DNA of 46,939 bases from Muribaculaceae bacterium (GTDB lineage Bacteria > Bacteroidota > Bacteroidia > Bacteroidales > Muribaculaceae): positions 1-46,939 of the forward strand of contig JAFYNZ010000001.1 in the NCBI GenBank assembly GCA_017547845.1. The letters are read 5' to 3'. The notes under the pieces were generated by a model, which saw only the letters and a list, made by a program, of their open reading frames with translations, ran no database searches and was not told where the DNA came from. Positions 8,316 through 17,059 of the stretch are shown piece by piece. Position 1 is the stretch's first letter. Each line of letters opens with the position of its first letter. The position numbers and the translations under genes are program-made.

Positions 8316-8834
8316 ATGGCAGAAAACAAAATCAGTCCTAATGTGTTGACATTTATAGGACTCGCCAATGAATATTGCGTCGCTTTGAGCAATACCTACG
8401 AAGCAGAGAAGGATGAGTTTGTGGCAGAAATGTTGCGACTTTTGCCTCGCATATATATATCAATGTGTGATGTGAATGTCGAGCAGCCGATGTTTGAAGA
8501 CAACTTCTACTCGGGCTCTGCAAGCTATGTCGACGAGGATTACTACGAAAGTGTGCGTCGAGGCGTGGAAACTCTCATGGGAGAAGACGACACGTTTCTC
8601 GAAACTTTCGAGGAGGATATGAAATATAGCGACACCCCGATTGCGGCCTCTGTCGCTGAATCGCTTGCCGACATCTTCCAAGACTTGTTCAATTTTGTTT
8701 CGGTGGTCAAAGACTCCGAGGGTGCACAGACAATGGAAGCCCTTGGCGAGTGTAAAGAGAATTTCGAGGCATACTGGTCGCAGACACTTTGCAACGTGCT
8801 CCGTGCTCTCAATCATTATCGCTACTCATCATAA
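8316..8834 (+). CDS. DUF5063 domain protein
   Basis: The 172-residue acidic, mostly helical cytoplasmic protein has no signal peptide or membrane segment. The opening TFIGLANEYCVALSNTYEAEKDEFVAEMLRLLPRIYISM and the LADIFQDLFNFVSVVKD helix resemble the Bacteroidota family DUF5063, as far as I can recall it. No function is known to me. It is rich in aspartate and glutamate around VDEDYYESVRRGVETLMGEDDTF, and I see no catalytic motif. It sits 36 bases before the M18 aminopeptidase gene on the same strand and may share its transcript. Family assignment is moderate. Confidence 0.7.
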   Translation: MAENKISPNVLTFIGLANEYCVALSNTYEAEKDEFVAEMLRLLPRIYISMCDVNVEQPMFEDNFYSGSASYVDEDYYESVRRGVETLMGEDDTFLETFEEDMKYSDTPIAASVAESLADIFQDLFNFVSVVKDSEGAQTMEALGECKENFEAYWSQTLCNVLRALNHYRYSS

Positions 8835-8870
8835 CACAACGAATTAATTAACAGACTAATACATAACGAC

Positions 8871-10172
8871 ATGATTAATCGACTTCTTAATTGGCTCGAC
8901 GCTTCTACTTGCAACGTCATGGCCGTAGAAACTATAAAAAAAGAATTAGACAAGGCGGGATTTACTGAGCTTCGTCAGACCGACAAGTGGGAAATTCGCA
9001 AGGGTGGTAAATACTATGTCACAAAGAATGGTACTGCCATTTTTGCATTCATTCTCGGAGCAGAGCCGGTGGCTGAACAAGGCTTCCGCATTATTTCTGC
9101 CCACAGCGATAGTCCATGCTTTAAAATCAAACCAAATGCCGAAATCTATGGCGATGGTGGTTTGGTGACTCTCAACGTCGAAAAGTATGGTGGTGGTATC
9201 CTTTACACATGGTTTGACCGTCCATTGTCAATGTCAGGTCGTGTGGTGCTTCGCAGCATCGACCCATTGAAGCCGACTATCGTGCCTGTCGATATCGAGA
9301 AACCATTCGCAACAATTCCTCACCTCGCTATCCACTTCAATCGTGCTGTCAATGAAGGTAATGCACTTTCAGTACAAAAGGATATGAAACCTGTCGTAGG
9401 TCGTTTCAGCAAGGAAGAAATCGAAGACTTCAAGGCGAAGGGTGGTATCGTCAGAGTGTTGGTAGCAGAGCATCTCGGCATCGACCCACTCGATATTCTT
9501 GAGTATGAACTCAACCTCTATCCGGTAGAGAAATCAGCAGTGCTCGGTGTGCATAATGAGTTCTTCCAATCAGCTCGTATCGACGACCTCTCTATGGCAT
9601 ACGCAGCTCTAGAAGCGCTCCTCGAAGTCAACGATGATAAGGCTACTCGCGTAATGGCAATCTTCGACAATGAAGAGACAGGTAGTGGCACAAAGCAAGG
9701 TGCGGCATCTCCTGTGCTTCGCGATATGCTTGAACGCATTACTCGCCTCGTGACACCTGACTACGAGCAGCAAGACTTCTTCCGTGCGTTGGCCAACTCA
9801 TTCATGATTTCTGCCGACGATGCTCACGGCTGGCATCCTAACTATAGCGAAAAGTATGACCCGACCAACCACGCTATCCTCGGAGGCGGTCCGGCTATCA
9901 AGATCAATGCCAACTGCAAGTATATGACTGATGCCGACGGCTCAGCTGTGTTCCAAGCATTGTGCGAAAAGGCAGGTGTGCCATGTCAGTACTTTGTCAA
10001 CCATAGTGATGTGCTCGGTGGCTCTACATTGGGCAACATCTTGACCGGCCAAATGGATATTCGCGGTGTCGATATGGGCAACCCAATCTGGGCAATGCAC
10101 TCTGCACGCGAAATGGCTTCAGTAAAAGACCACGAATACGCAGTCAAAGTCTTCGCAGAATTCTACAAGTAA
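8871..10172 (+). CDS. M18 family aminopeptidase
   Basis: The 433-residue zinc aminopeptidase removes N-terminal residues from peptides in the cytoplasm; the family forms a large dodecameric tetrahedral shell. The metal and catalytic motifs are intact: SAHSDSPCFKIKP (first histidine and the catalytic Asp), FDNEETGSGTKQGA (Glu pair), ISADDAHGWHPNY, and near the C-terminus FVNHSDVLGGSTLG (last zinc histidine). The length matches bacterial M18 enzymes such as ApeB. It has no signal peptide. Preference for acidic N-termini, known for some members, cannot be judged here. A strong terminator follows at 10202-10233. Confidence 0.95.
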   Translation: MINRLLNWLDASTCNVMAVETIKKELDKAGFTELRQTDKWEIRKGGKYYVTKNGTAIFAFILGAEPVAEQGFRIISAHSDSPCFKIKPNAEIYGDGGLVTLNVEKYGGGILYTWFDRPLSMSGRVVLRSIDPLKPTIVPVDIEKPFATIPHLAIHFNRAVNEGNALSVQKDMKPVVGRFSKEEIEDFKAKGGIVRVLVAEHLGIDPLDILEYELNLYPVEKSAVLGVHNEFFQSARIDDLSMAYAALEALLEVNDDKATRVMAIFDNEETGSGTKQGAASPVLRDMLERITRLVTPDYEQQDFFRALANSFMISADDAHGWHPNYSEKYDPTNHAILGGGPAIKINANCKYMTDADGSAVFQALCEKAGVPCQYFVNHSDVLGGSTLGNILTGQMDIRGVDMGNPIWAMHSAREMASVKDHEYAVKVFAEFYK

Positions 10173-10201
10173 TCCCCTCGGAAAATTCCGAAATCCACAT
10201 A

Positions 10202-10234
10202 ATAGCCGGGCCCAACGGGTTCGGCTATGTTTTT
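10202..10234 (+). terminator. terminator after the M18 aminopeptidase gene
   Basis: ATAGCCG (10202-10208) pairs with CGGCTAT (10222-10228) and is followed by GTTTTTG. It lies 30 bases after the stop codon. Confidence 0.8.
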
Positions 10235-10284
10235 GTATCTGTCACATCTATAGTAACTATAATATCTATCTTATCTATAGCAGT

Positions 10285-10335
10285 GGGACAGCGTGGACAA
10301 GCACAGACACCCGGACAGGGACAGGACAGTGGACG
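10285..10335. repeat. GGACA-rich element, copy C
   Basis: This 51-bp stretch matches the core at 255-305 at all but a few positions and keeps the irregular GGACA spacing. It lies in the gap between the M18 gene's terminator and the tig promoter, in the same orientation as copies A and B but without their flank. The rest of the 10173-10474 gap is AT-rich and I see no gene in it. Confidence 0.75.
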
Positions 10336-10474
10336 AAATGCCAATGCATGATATCAATCATCGATTAGGAGAGGAATTGCCATAAAAGACTCAAGAGCGA
10401 GAGGTCATGGCATGGCAGATGTGGCATGTTATGGACAGTTTGACATGAGATTAGCATAAAATGGTGAGTGAAAA

Positions 10475-10506
10475 TTTGATTTTTCGTTCGTAATTTGCTA
10501 TCTTTG
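10475..10506 (+). promoter_or_regulatory. promoter for tig
   Basis: TTTG (10475-10478), 20 bases, then TATCTTTG (10499-10506). This is a full match to the Bacteroidota housekeeping promoter. The leader to the ATG at 10601 is about 88 bases. Confidence 0.8.
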
Positions 10507-10600
10507 TGCCCGATTTGTGCAAATAGTGCTGTATTGGCATAGATTTTGCATGAGTTGCAACAAACGAATAATATTAATAATACATATATTTCTAAACAAG

Positions 10601-11959
10601 ATGAATGTAACAATTAACAAGATCGACGCTGTGAACGCTACTATCACAGTTTCACTTGAAGAAAAAGACTATCAAGACAAAGTAAAGAAAGCGCTTCGTG
10701 ACATCAATATGACTCGCCCTGAGCCTGGATTCCGTCCTGGTAAGGTGCCTGCAGGTCTTATCCAAAAGAAATATGGTAAGGCTGTGAAGTATGATGTAGT
10801 CAACAAGGAAGTGACTGATGCTTTGTTCAACTATATCAAGGACAACGAAATCCAAGTGCTCGGCAACCCTGTGCCTGCTACCAAGGAAGAATTCGACCTC
10901 GAAGCAGCTGACTACACTTTCACTTTCAATGTAGGTGTAGCTCCTGAAATCGATACTCACGTTAATAAGGACCTCACTGTGCCTTACTACACTATCGAAG
11001 TAAGCGACGAAATGGTTGACCGTCAAAGCGACATGTATCGCAACCGTTATGGTGCACAAGTGCCTGGCGAAACTGTTGAGCCAAACGCTTTGGTGAAGGG
11101 TGTAATCACTGAGCTTAACGAAGATGGCAGCATCAAGGAAGGTGGTATCCTCAACGAAAACGGTATCGTGTCTCCACAATACTTCAAGAACGACGACCAA
11201 CGCGCTGCTTTCATGGATAAGAAGTTGGGCGATGTAGTGAAGTTCAACCCTTGGGTAGCTTGTGGTGAAAGCGTAGTAGAACTCTCTTCTATGCTCAACA
11301 TCGATAAGGAAGTGGCTGAAAACACTAAGTCTGAATTCAACCTCGAAATCAAGGAAATCATCGTTCTCCGTCAAGCAGAACTCAACCAAGAATTCTTCGA
11401 CAATACTGTAGGCAAAGACAAAGCTCACAACGAAGAAGAATATCGCGCTGCTCTCAAGGAAATGATCGAAAAGCAACTCTCTTCTGATAGCAACTACCGC
11501 TTCTCTATTGACGCTAAGGAAGCTATCCAAAAGGCTGTAGGCGATATCGAGCTTCCTGACGCTGTACTCAAGGAATTCCTCATGCAACAAGACGAAAACT
11601 TGAACGAAGAAAACATCGAAACTGAATACCAACGTATCCGTCCTGACCTCGTATGGCAGTTGACTCGCGAAGCTATCGCTAAGCAACTCGAACTCAAGGT
11701 TGAAGAACAAGACATCTTGGCAGTCGCTCGTATGCTCGCTCAAAGCCAATTCGCTCAATACGGCATGACAAACCTTCCTGATGATGTTCTCGACAAGTAT
11801 GGTCGCGACATCCTCAACGACCCTAAGAGCCGCGAACACGTTGTCAACCAAGCTGTCGACATGAAGCTCTACTACGCTATCCGTGAAAATGTCACTATCG
11901 ACAACAAGACTGTCAGCGTACAACAATTCAACGAACTCTTCGCACCGGCAGAAGCTTAA
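10601..11959 (+). CDS. tig: trigger factor chaperone
   Basis: The 452-residue ribosome-associated chaperone meets nascent chains at the exit tunnel. The N-terminal ribosome-binding domain includes KVKKALRDINMTRPEPGFRPGKVPAGLIQKKYG, where GFRPGKVP is the ribosome-contact signature. A divergent central FKBP-like region (about 150-245) and the helical C-terminal arms follow. An in-frame ATG at 10517 would add 28 residues and fall close behind the promoter; the ATG at 10601 matches the family start. Codon use is strikingly uniform (GAA, AAG, CTC, CGC/CGT, AAC), as expected for high expression, and it leaves a long empty antisense frame. It is followed by a strong terminator and then clpP, the same tig-clpP-clpX order as in many bacteria. 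Confidence 0.96.
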   Translation: MNVTINKIDAVNATITVSLEEKDYQDKVKKALRDINMTRPEPGFRPGKVPAGLIQKKYGKAVKYDVVNKEVTDALFNYIKDNEIQVLGNPVPATKEEFDLEAADYTFTFNVGVAPEIDTHVNKDLTVPYYTIEVSDEMVDRQSDMYRNRYGAQVPGETVEPNALVKGVITELNEDGSIKEGGILNENGIVSPQYFKNDDQRAAFMDKKLGDVVKFNPWVACGESVVELSSMLNIDKEVAENTKSEFNLEIKEIIVLRQAELNQEFFDNTVGKDKAHNEEEYRAALKEMIEKQLSSDSNYRFSIDAKEAIQKAVGDIELPDAVLKEFLMQQDENLNEENIETEYQRIRPDLVWQLTREAIAKQLELKVEEQDILAVARMLAQSQFAQYGMTNLPDDVLDKYGRDILNDPKSREHVVNQAVDMKLYYAIRENVTIDNKTVSVQQFNELFAPAEA

Positions 11960-11988
11960 TTTTAGTAGACAACAATACAAGATAATAT

Positions 11989-12025
11989 AGAGGAGTGCTT
12001 AATAATAGCGCTCCTCTAATTTTTT
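11989..12025 (+). terminator. terminator after tig
   Basis: AGAGGAGTGC (11989-11998) pairs with GCGCTCCTCT (12008-12017), a ten-pair stem with one G-T pair, followed by AATTTTTT. Confidence 0.88.
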
Positions 12026-12047
12026 GTCGTATTTTTGTGGCAAAAAA

Positions 12048-12079
12048 TTTGGTATACTCTTTGTTTTGTTATAATTTTG
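12048..12079 (+). promoter_or_regulatory. promoter for clpP-clpX
   Basis: TTTG (12048-12051), 20 bases, then TAATTTTG (12072-12079), giving a short leader of about 22 bases. A second TATTTTTG at 12030-12037 overlaps the tig terminator and lacks a -33 box. Confidence 0.75.
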
Positions 12080-12107
12080 ACTTTCAAAATAAATTCCAAC
12101 TTAAATT

Positions 12108-12845
12108 ATGAACAACGACTTTAGAAAATATGCTGTCAATCATTGTGGCATGAGCTCTAATACGCTCGACCAGTACACAAAGTTTGTAAACAATTCAGCA
12201 GCGGGCATTACCTCTGCAATCGATACTCCGACATCGAACTATATCAATCCATATATCTTGGAAGAACGCCAGCTCAATGTCACTCAACTTGATGTATTCT
12301 CTCGCTTGATGATGGACCGTATCATCTTCCTCGGTACGCAAGTCACCGACCAATCGGCCAACATCATCCAAGCCCAATTGTTGTACCTCGACTCTGCCGA
12401 CCCGGGCAAGGATATCTCTATCTACATCAACTCTCCCGGCGGCTCTGTCTACGCAGGTCTTGGCATCTACGACACTATGCAATACATCTCGTCTGACGTA
12501 TCGACCATCTGCACAGGTATGGCTGCGTCTATGGCTGCAGTGTTGTTGGTGGCAGGTGAAAAGGGCAAGCGTTTCGCATTGCCTCACTCTCGCGTGATGA
12601 TTCACCAGCCTATGGGTGGCATCCAAGGTCAGGCTTCCGACATCGAGATTACAGCTCGCGAAATCCTCAAACTCAAGTCTGAACTCTATAATATCATCTC
12701 GACTCACTCGGGTCAACCATTCGACAAGGTCGAACGTGACTCCGATCGCGACTACTGGATGATTGCCAAGGAAGCAGAAGAGTATGGTATGATCGACAAG
12801 GTGCTTGTCAACCCTAAACAGTTCAAAAACGAGCAGAATGGCTAA
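12108..12845 (+). CDS. clpP: ATP-dependent Clp protease proteolytic subunit
   Basis: The 245-residue serine protease forms the double-heptamer chamber that degrades proteins unfolded by ClpX. The catalytic triad can be placed at Ser141 ([10 protein letters not shown]), His166 ([10 protein letters not shown]) and Asp215 (DSDRDYW), by alignment to E. coli S97/H122/D171. [16 protein letters not shown] is the oxyanion strand region. It carries about 40 extra N-terminal residues ([13 protein letters not shown]... ending near INPYI) compared with E. coli, a likely propeptide; an internal ATG at codon 15 is also available. Its stop codon overlaps the clpX start codon by eight bases (ATGGCTAA), so the two are translationally coupled. 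Confidence 0.97.
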   Translation: MNNDFRKYAVNHCGMSSNTLDQYTKFVNNSAAGITSAIDTPTSNYINPYILEERQLNVTQLDVFSRLMMDRIIFLGTQVTDQSANIIQAQLLYLDSADPGKDISIYINSPGGSVYAGLGIYDTMQYISSDVSTICTGMAASMAAVLLVAGEKGKRFALPHSRVMIHQPMGGIQGQASDIEITAREILKLKSELYNIISTHSGQPFDKVERDSDRDYWMIAKEAEEYGMIDKVLVNPKQFKNEQNG

Positions 12846-14082
12846 GAAAAACGTATTGTTCTGTACGATGTGCGGCATGCCACAGTCGAAAGACTTGACA
12901 GTAGTCGGCATATATGAAGGCCTCTACCTTTGCGATCAGTGCATCAAGTTTATCAACGATAAGCGCGATGAAGCTGTAAAAAAGGTGCAAGAGGCGACTA
13001 AGGCCGATGCGCCTAAATTGAAGCAAATTCCAAAGCCAAAGGAGATCCACGATTTCCTTAATCAATATGTCATCGGTCAAGAAGATGCCAAGAAGTATCT
13101 CTCTGTGGCAGTCTACAATCACTATAAACGCGTGATGCAAGATGCCAACGATGAGGTAGATATCGAGAAGTCAAACGTAATTCTTGTCGGTCCGACAGGC
13201 ACCGGCAAGACATTGCTTGCAAAGACCATCGCCCGACTGCTCGATGTGCCGTTTACTATCGTCGACGCTACAGTCTTGACAGAAGCCGGCTATGTGGGTG
13301 AAGATGTAGAGTCATTGCTCACGCGTCTGCTCCAAGCATGCGACTACGATGTCGAAAGAGCTCAGCGAGGCATCGTCTTTATCGACGAAATCGACAAGAT
13401 TGCGCGTAAGAGCGACAACCCTTCGATCACTCGAGATGTCTCAGGCGAAGGTGTGCAACAAGGATTGTTGAAACTCCTCGAAGGCTCGGTGGTGCTCGTT
13501 CCGCCTCAAGGTGGTCGCAAACACCCTGACCAGAAAATGATACCGGTCGACACGAAGAATATTCTCTTCATATGTGGCGGTGCATTCGACGGCATAGAAC
13601 GCAAAATTGCAGCTCGTCTCAACACGCAAGTCGTAGGCTTTGGTCATGACGCAGTGCGTAAGAAGCAACAGCGCGAAAACCTCATGCGCTATGTGATGCC
13701 TCAGGACCTTAAATCGTTTGGCTTGATTCCTGAGATTATCGGACGCTTGCCAATCCTCACAAGTCTTGATCCGCTCGACAAGGAAGCATTGCGTCGCATC
13801 TTGGTAGAGCCAAAGAATGCTATCATTCGTCAGTACAAACGCATGTTTGAACTCGATGGCGTAGAACTCGAATTCACCGACGATGCACTCGACCTTATCG
13901 TCACTAAAGCAGTCGAATACAAGCTTGGTGCTCGAGGACTTCGTTCGATAGTAGAGACCATCATGGTCGACTCGATGTATGAAGTGCCATCACAGAAGAT
14001 TAAGTCGTTTGTGGTCGATAAAGACTATGTCGAATCCCAGTTGGTGAAGGCAAATTTTGAAAAAACGAGTCTCGGAGACTAA
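12838..14082 (+). CDS. clpX: Clp protease ATP-binding subunit ClpX
   Basis: The 414-residue AAA+ unfoldase feeds substrates to ClpP. The N-terminal zinc-binding domain has Cys9, Cys12, Cys32 and Cys35. Walker A GPTGTGKT is at residues 118-125, Walker B is VFIDEIDKI, and the pore loop and sensor regions follow. VVGFGHD carries the hydrophobic-Gly-Phe tripeptide of the loop that docks on ClpP, which fits the adjacent clpP gene. The start at 12838 lies inside the end of clpP (eight-base overlap); an upstream ATG at 12805 would add 11 residues before the MAKKNVLFC opening and is not favoured. No lon gene follows; recQ is next with its own promoter. Confidence 0.98.
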   Translation: MAKKNVLFCTMCGMPQSKDLTVVGIYEGLYLCDQCIKFINDKRDEAVKKVQEATKADAPKLKQIPKPKEIHDFLNQYVIGQEDAKKYLSVAVYNHYKRVMQDANDEVDIEKSNVILVGPTGTGKTLLAKTIARLLDVPFTIVDATVLTEAGYVGEDVESLLTRLLQACDYDVERAQRGIVFIDEIDKIARKSDNPSITRDVSGEGVQQGLLKLLEGSVVLVPPQGGRKHPDQKMIPVDTKNILFICGGAFDGIERKIAARLNTQVVGFGHDAVRKKQQRENLMRYVMPQDLKSFGLIPEIIGRLPILTSLDPLDKEALRRILVEPKNAIIRQYKRMFELDGVELEFTDDALDLIVTKAVEYKLGARGLRSIVETIMVDSMYEVPSQKIKSFVVDKDYVESQLVKANFEKTSLGD

Positions 14083-14099
14083 AAAATCGGAATTATATA

Positions 14100-14129
14100 T
14101 TTGGTTATATAAAATTTTGATTAACTTTG
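14100..14129 (+). promoter_or_regulatory. promoter for recQ
   Basis: TTTG (14100-14103), 18 bases, then TAACTTTG (14122-14129). The spacing is slightly short. The ATG is 38 bases downstream. Confidence 0.65.
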
Positions 14130-14167
14130 TGAGAGTGTAAACCTACTTGTAATAAAAAATCAATAGC

Positions 14168-16348
14168 ATGGCTGAAGAAAGTGTGTTGCTCGAAGCTCTG
14201 AAACATAATTTCGGTTTCGACAAATTCAAAGGAAATCAGGAGGCTATCATCAGTGCTCTGCTTGATGGTAAGGATACATTTGTTCTCATGCCTACAGGAG
14301 GGGGCAAGTCGCTCTGCTATCAGTTGCCGGCCCTCATGTCGGAGGGCACTGCCATCGTGATTTCGCCATTGATTGCATTGATGAAAAATCAAGTAGATGC
14401 TATGCGCCATTTCAGTGAAGATGATGGTATAGCTCATTTTCTTAACTCGTCGCTCAATAAGTCGGCTATCGATAGCGTCAAGGCTGACGTGGTGTCGGGT
14501 AAGACCAAACTGCTATATGTCGCTCCTGAATCTCTCACCAAAGAAGATAATATCAATTTCCTTCGCACAATACGCATCTCATTCTATGCTGTCGATGAGG
14601 CTCACTGCATCTCGGAATGGGGACACGATTTCCGTCCTGAGTATCGAAAGATACGCCCCATTATCAACGAAATCGGCACACGCCCGGTCATCGCATTGAC
14701 TGCGACAGCCACCCCGAAGGTGCAACACGATATACAGAAAAATCTCGGTATGCAAGATGCTGCGGTCTTCAAGTCAAGCTTCAACCGCGAAAACCTTTAC
14801 TACGAGGTCAGACCCAAGACCAAGGACATCGACCGAGACATTATACGCTACATAAAGAGCAACCCCGGCAAGTCGGGCATCATCTACTGCTTATCGCGTA
14901 AGCGTGTAGAAGAGTTGGCTGAGACGCTTAGAGTCAACGATATCAATGCGCTGCCTTACCATGCCGGCATGGACTCAGTCACTCGCACCGAAAATCAAGA
15001 CGCATTCTTGCTCGAGAAAGTCGATGTGATCGTGGCGACGATAGCTTTTGGTATGGGTATCGATAAGCCCGATGTAAGATTTGTGATTCACTACGACATT
15101 CCTAAAAGTCTCGAAGGCTACTACCAAGAGACAGGACGTGCCGGACGTGATGGTGGCGAAGGACATTGCATAACATATTATATACACAAAGACTTGCAGA
15201 AGCTCGAAAAACTGATGCAAGGAAAACCGATTGCAGAACAAGAGATAGGCAGACAGTTGCTACTCGAAACGGCAAGCTACGCAGAGTCGTCGGTGTGTCG
15301 TAGAAAAACCTTGTTGCACTATTTTGGTGAAGAATTTAAGGAAGAGAGATGTGGCAACTGCGATAATTGTTTAAATCCTAAAAAGCAAGTGGAAGCAAAA
15401 GAAGAGTTATGCGCAGTGATCGAAACGGTCATTGCTTTGAAAGAAAAATTCAAGGCCGAATACACTGTCAATGTGCTAATCGGTCGCAAAACAGATGAAG
15501 TAAGATCATATAAGCATGAGGAGCTCGAAGTGTTTGGCTGTCTCGTAGATTCAGATGAGAAATTCCTGAGCACTGTGATACGCCAAGCTATCATCGCAGG
15601 CTACCTCGATAAAGATATAGAAAACTACGGATTGTTGAAGGTCACTGCCAAGGGCAAAAAGTTCCTCAGCAAGCCTGAGTCATTCAAGGTGGTAGAAGAC
15701 AACGACTTCTCGGAAAGCGAAGAAGAAGTGCCTTTGAAGGGTGGTGCGACTTGTGCAGTCGACCCTGAACTCTACAATATGCTCAAGGACCTTCGTAAGA
15801 AGATGGCCAAGAAGTTTGAGTTGCCGCCTTACGTAATCTTCCAAGATCCATCGCTTGAGGCTATGGCGACCAACTATCCGATTACAGTCGACGAACTTCA
15901 GAATATCCCGGGCGTTGGTGCCGGCAAGGCTAAACGCTATGGCGATGAGTTTGTACAGCTTATCAAACGCCACGTCGAAGACAACGAAATCGAACGCCCT
16001 GAAGACCTACGCGTACGCACCGTAGCCAACAAGAGCAAACTGAAAATCTCGTTGATTCAAGCCATCGACCGCAAGATTGCCCTCGACGAGTTGGCAGAAA
16101 GCAAAGGTCTTGACTTCAGTGAATTGCTCGACGAATTGGAGGCAATCGTATATGCCGGTACAAAAATAAGCATCGACTACTTCCTCGATGAAATCTTGGA
16201 CGAAGAGCATCAAGACGACATCATGGACTACTTCTCAGAGAGCGAAGAAGACGACCTCGAAGCAGCTATCCAAGAGCTCGGTGAAGACTATTCGGAAGAA
16301 GAAATACGCTTGATTCGCATCAAGTTCCTCTCTGAAATGGGCAACTAA
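14168..16348 (+). CDS. recQ: ATP-dependent DNA helicase RecQ
   Basis: The 726-residue superfamily 2 helicase unwinds DNA 3'-5' during recombinational repair. Motif I TGGGKSLC is at 43-50 and the DEAH box plus the RecQ-specific loop (DEAHCISEWGHDFRPEY) at 143-159. The DKPDVRFVIHYDIPKS and QETGRAGRDG helicase motifs follow. The zinc-binding domain (CRRKTLL...ERCGNCDNC) and winged-helix RQC region come next. An HRDC domain (EAMATNYPITVDELQNIPGVGAGKAKRYG) lies around residues 555-605. A further acidic C-terminal segment of about 100 residues (ending EDYSEEEIRLIRIKFLSEMGN) exceeds the 610-residue E. coli enzyme and is usual for Bacteroidota RecQ. All key residues are present. Confidence 0.96.
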   Translation: MAEESVLLEALKHNFGFDKFKGNQEAIISALLDGKDTFVLMPTGGGKSLCYQLPALMSEGTAIVISPLIALMKNQVDAMRHFSEDDGIAHFLNSSLNKSAIDSVKADVVSGKTKLLYVAPESLTKEDNINFLRTIRISFYAVDEAHCISEWGHDFRPEYRKIRPIINEIGTRPVIALTATATPKVQHDIQKNLGMQDAAVFKSSFNRENLYYEVRPKTKDIDRDIIRYIKSNPGKSGIIYCLSRKRVEELAETLRVNDINALPYHAGMDSVTRTENQDAFLLEKVDVIVATIAFGMGIDKPDVRFVIHYDIPKSLEGYYQETGRAGRDGGEGHCITYYIHKDLQKLEKLMQGKPIAEQEIGRQLLLETASYAESSVCRRKTLLHYFGEEFKEERCGNCDNCLNPKKQVEAKEELCAVIETVIALKEKFKAEYTVNVLIGRKTDEVRSYKHEELEVFGCLVDSDEKFLSTVIRQAIIAGYLDKDIENYGLLKVTAKGKKFLSKPESFKVVEDNDFSESEEEVPLKGGATCAVDPELYNMLKDLRKKMAKKFELPPYVIFQDPSLEAMATNYPITVDELQNIPGVGAGKAKRYGDEFVQLIKRHVEDNEIERPEDLRVRTVANKSKLKISLIQAIDRKIALDELAESKGLDFSELLDELEAIVYAGTKISIDYFLDEILDEEHQDDIMDYFSESEEDDLEAAIQELGEDYSEEEIRLIRIKFLSEMGN

Positions 16349-16400
16349 TAAAGGATTAAATGCCATCCAAGCAACACTTGGGTCGCAATTATAAAAGAGA

Positions 16401-16434
16401 TAAGGCACATCCATCGCGGGTGTGCCTTAGTTTT
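16401..16434. terminator. terminator between convergent recQ and desulfoferrodoxin genes
   Basis: TAAGGCACA (16401-16409) pairs with TGTGCCTTA (16421-16429), followed by GTTTTG on plus and TCTCTTTTAT on minus. It lies between two genes that end towards each other and probably serves both. Confidence 0.7.
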
Positions 16435-16475
16435 GTCAACGGAATCTTAAAGATTGAAAGAATCTATTATGTGTC

Positions 16476-16850
16476 TTATAGAGTGGTCATCCAGAGGCCG
16501 TGGAGGTTGCAGTATTCATAGACTGCCACAGGCTTTTCATCGCCTACATAGACGATAGCTTCAGGCTTGTCCTTGAGGTTGACTGTGATGCCGCCATTTT
16601 CAGTTTCAACGTAGATGAATGAGATGTGGTGTTCCTCAAGCATTGGGTGAGCCACACTGCCTACTTCTACCTTGATGGTCTTCTCGTCGATGTGAGTCAC
16701 AACCGGAAGGTGCTTTTCGCCGCTTGCGTCTACTGTGTTAGGAGTGAGTTCCACCATCTTCTCGCCGCAGCACATCACCGGAACGTTAGCGTCAACGACT
16801 TTGATTACTACATTGCCACATTGATTGCATTTATAAAATTTTGTTGCCAT
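16476..16850 (-). CDS. dfx: desulfoferrodoxin (superoxide reductase)
   Basis: The 124-residue two-iron superoxide reductase converts superoxide to hydrogen peroxide without releasing oxygen, an anaerobe defence in the cytoplasm. The N-terminal desulforedoxin-type centre has Cys8, Cys11, Cys27 and Cys28 (CNQC then CC). The catalytic centre has His48 (EKHLPVVT, with the Glu-Lys pair), His68 (AHPM), His74 (EEHH), Cys114 and His117 (YCNLHGLW). This matches the spacing of characterised Desulfovibrio enzymes. Electrons usually come from rubredoxin; a rubredoxin gene lies 30 kb away in this window. It is transcribed from a promoter at 16915-16946. Confidence 0.96.
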   Translation of the reverse strand: MATKFYKCNQCGNVVIKVVDANVPVMCCGEKMVELTPNTVDASGEKHLPVVTHIDEKTIKVEVGSVAHPMLEEHHISFIYVETENGGITVNLKDKPEAIVYVGDEKPVAVYEYCNLHGLWMTTL

Positions 16851-16914
16851 AATATTTTTGTTTTTAGTTATCGTTAAAACGTTGTTAATCTCGATTTGTT
16901 TAATTTTTACATTG

Positions 16915-16946
16915 CAAAGTTACGACCTAATTTCATTCCCTCCAAC
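16915..16946 (-). promoter_or_regulatory. promoter for desulfoferrodoxin
   Basis: On the minus strand TAACTTTG (16922 down to 16915) has GTTG 20 bases upstream. The leader to the ATG is about 58 bases. Confidence 0.65.
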
Positions 16947-17059
16947 TGACAGCATCTATCCACCTATAGACTAAACCAATAATGCGATATAATCGCTTGG
17001 TAATTAGATTGTTAATAAACGATAGATGCATCACATCCATCTTAAATGTTTTGGATAAT

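Noticed and set aside
10652-11980. Long open frame (442 codons) on the minus strand across tig
   Set aside because: It mirrors the strongly biased codons of tig, resembles no protein and has no promoter. tig itself is certain.
12195-12911. Minus-strand open frame across clpP
   Set aside because: Shadow of clpP, rich in His/Cys/Arg as expected from antisense reading.
14068-14080. Hairpin at the end of clpX (AGTCTCGGAGACT)
   Set aside because: The symmetric arms leave a one-base centre, so no stable hairpin forms, and it includes coding bases.
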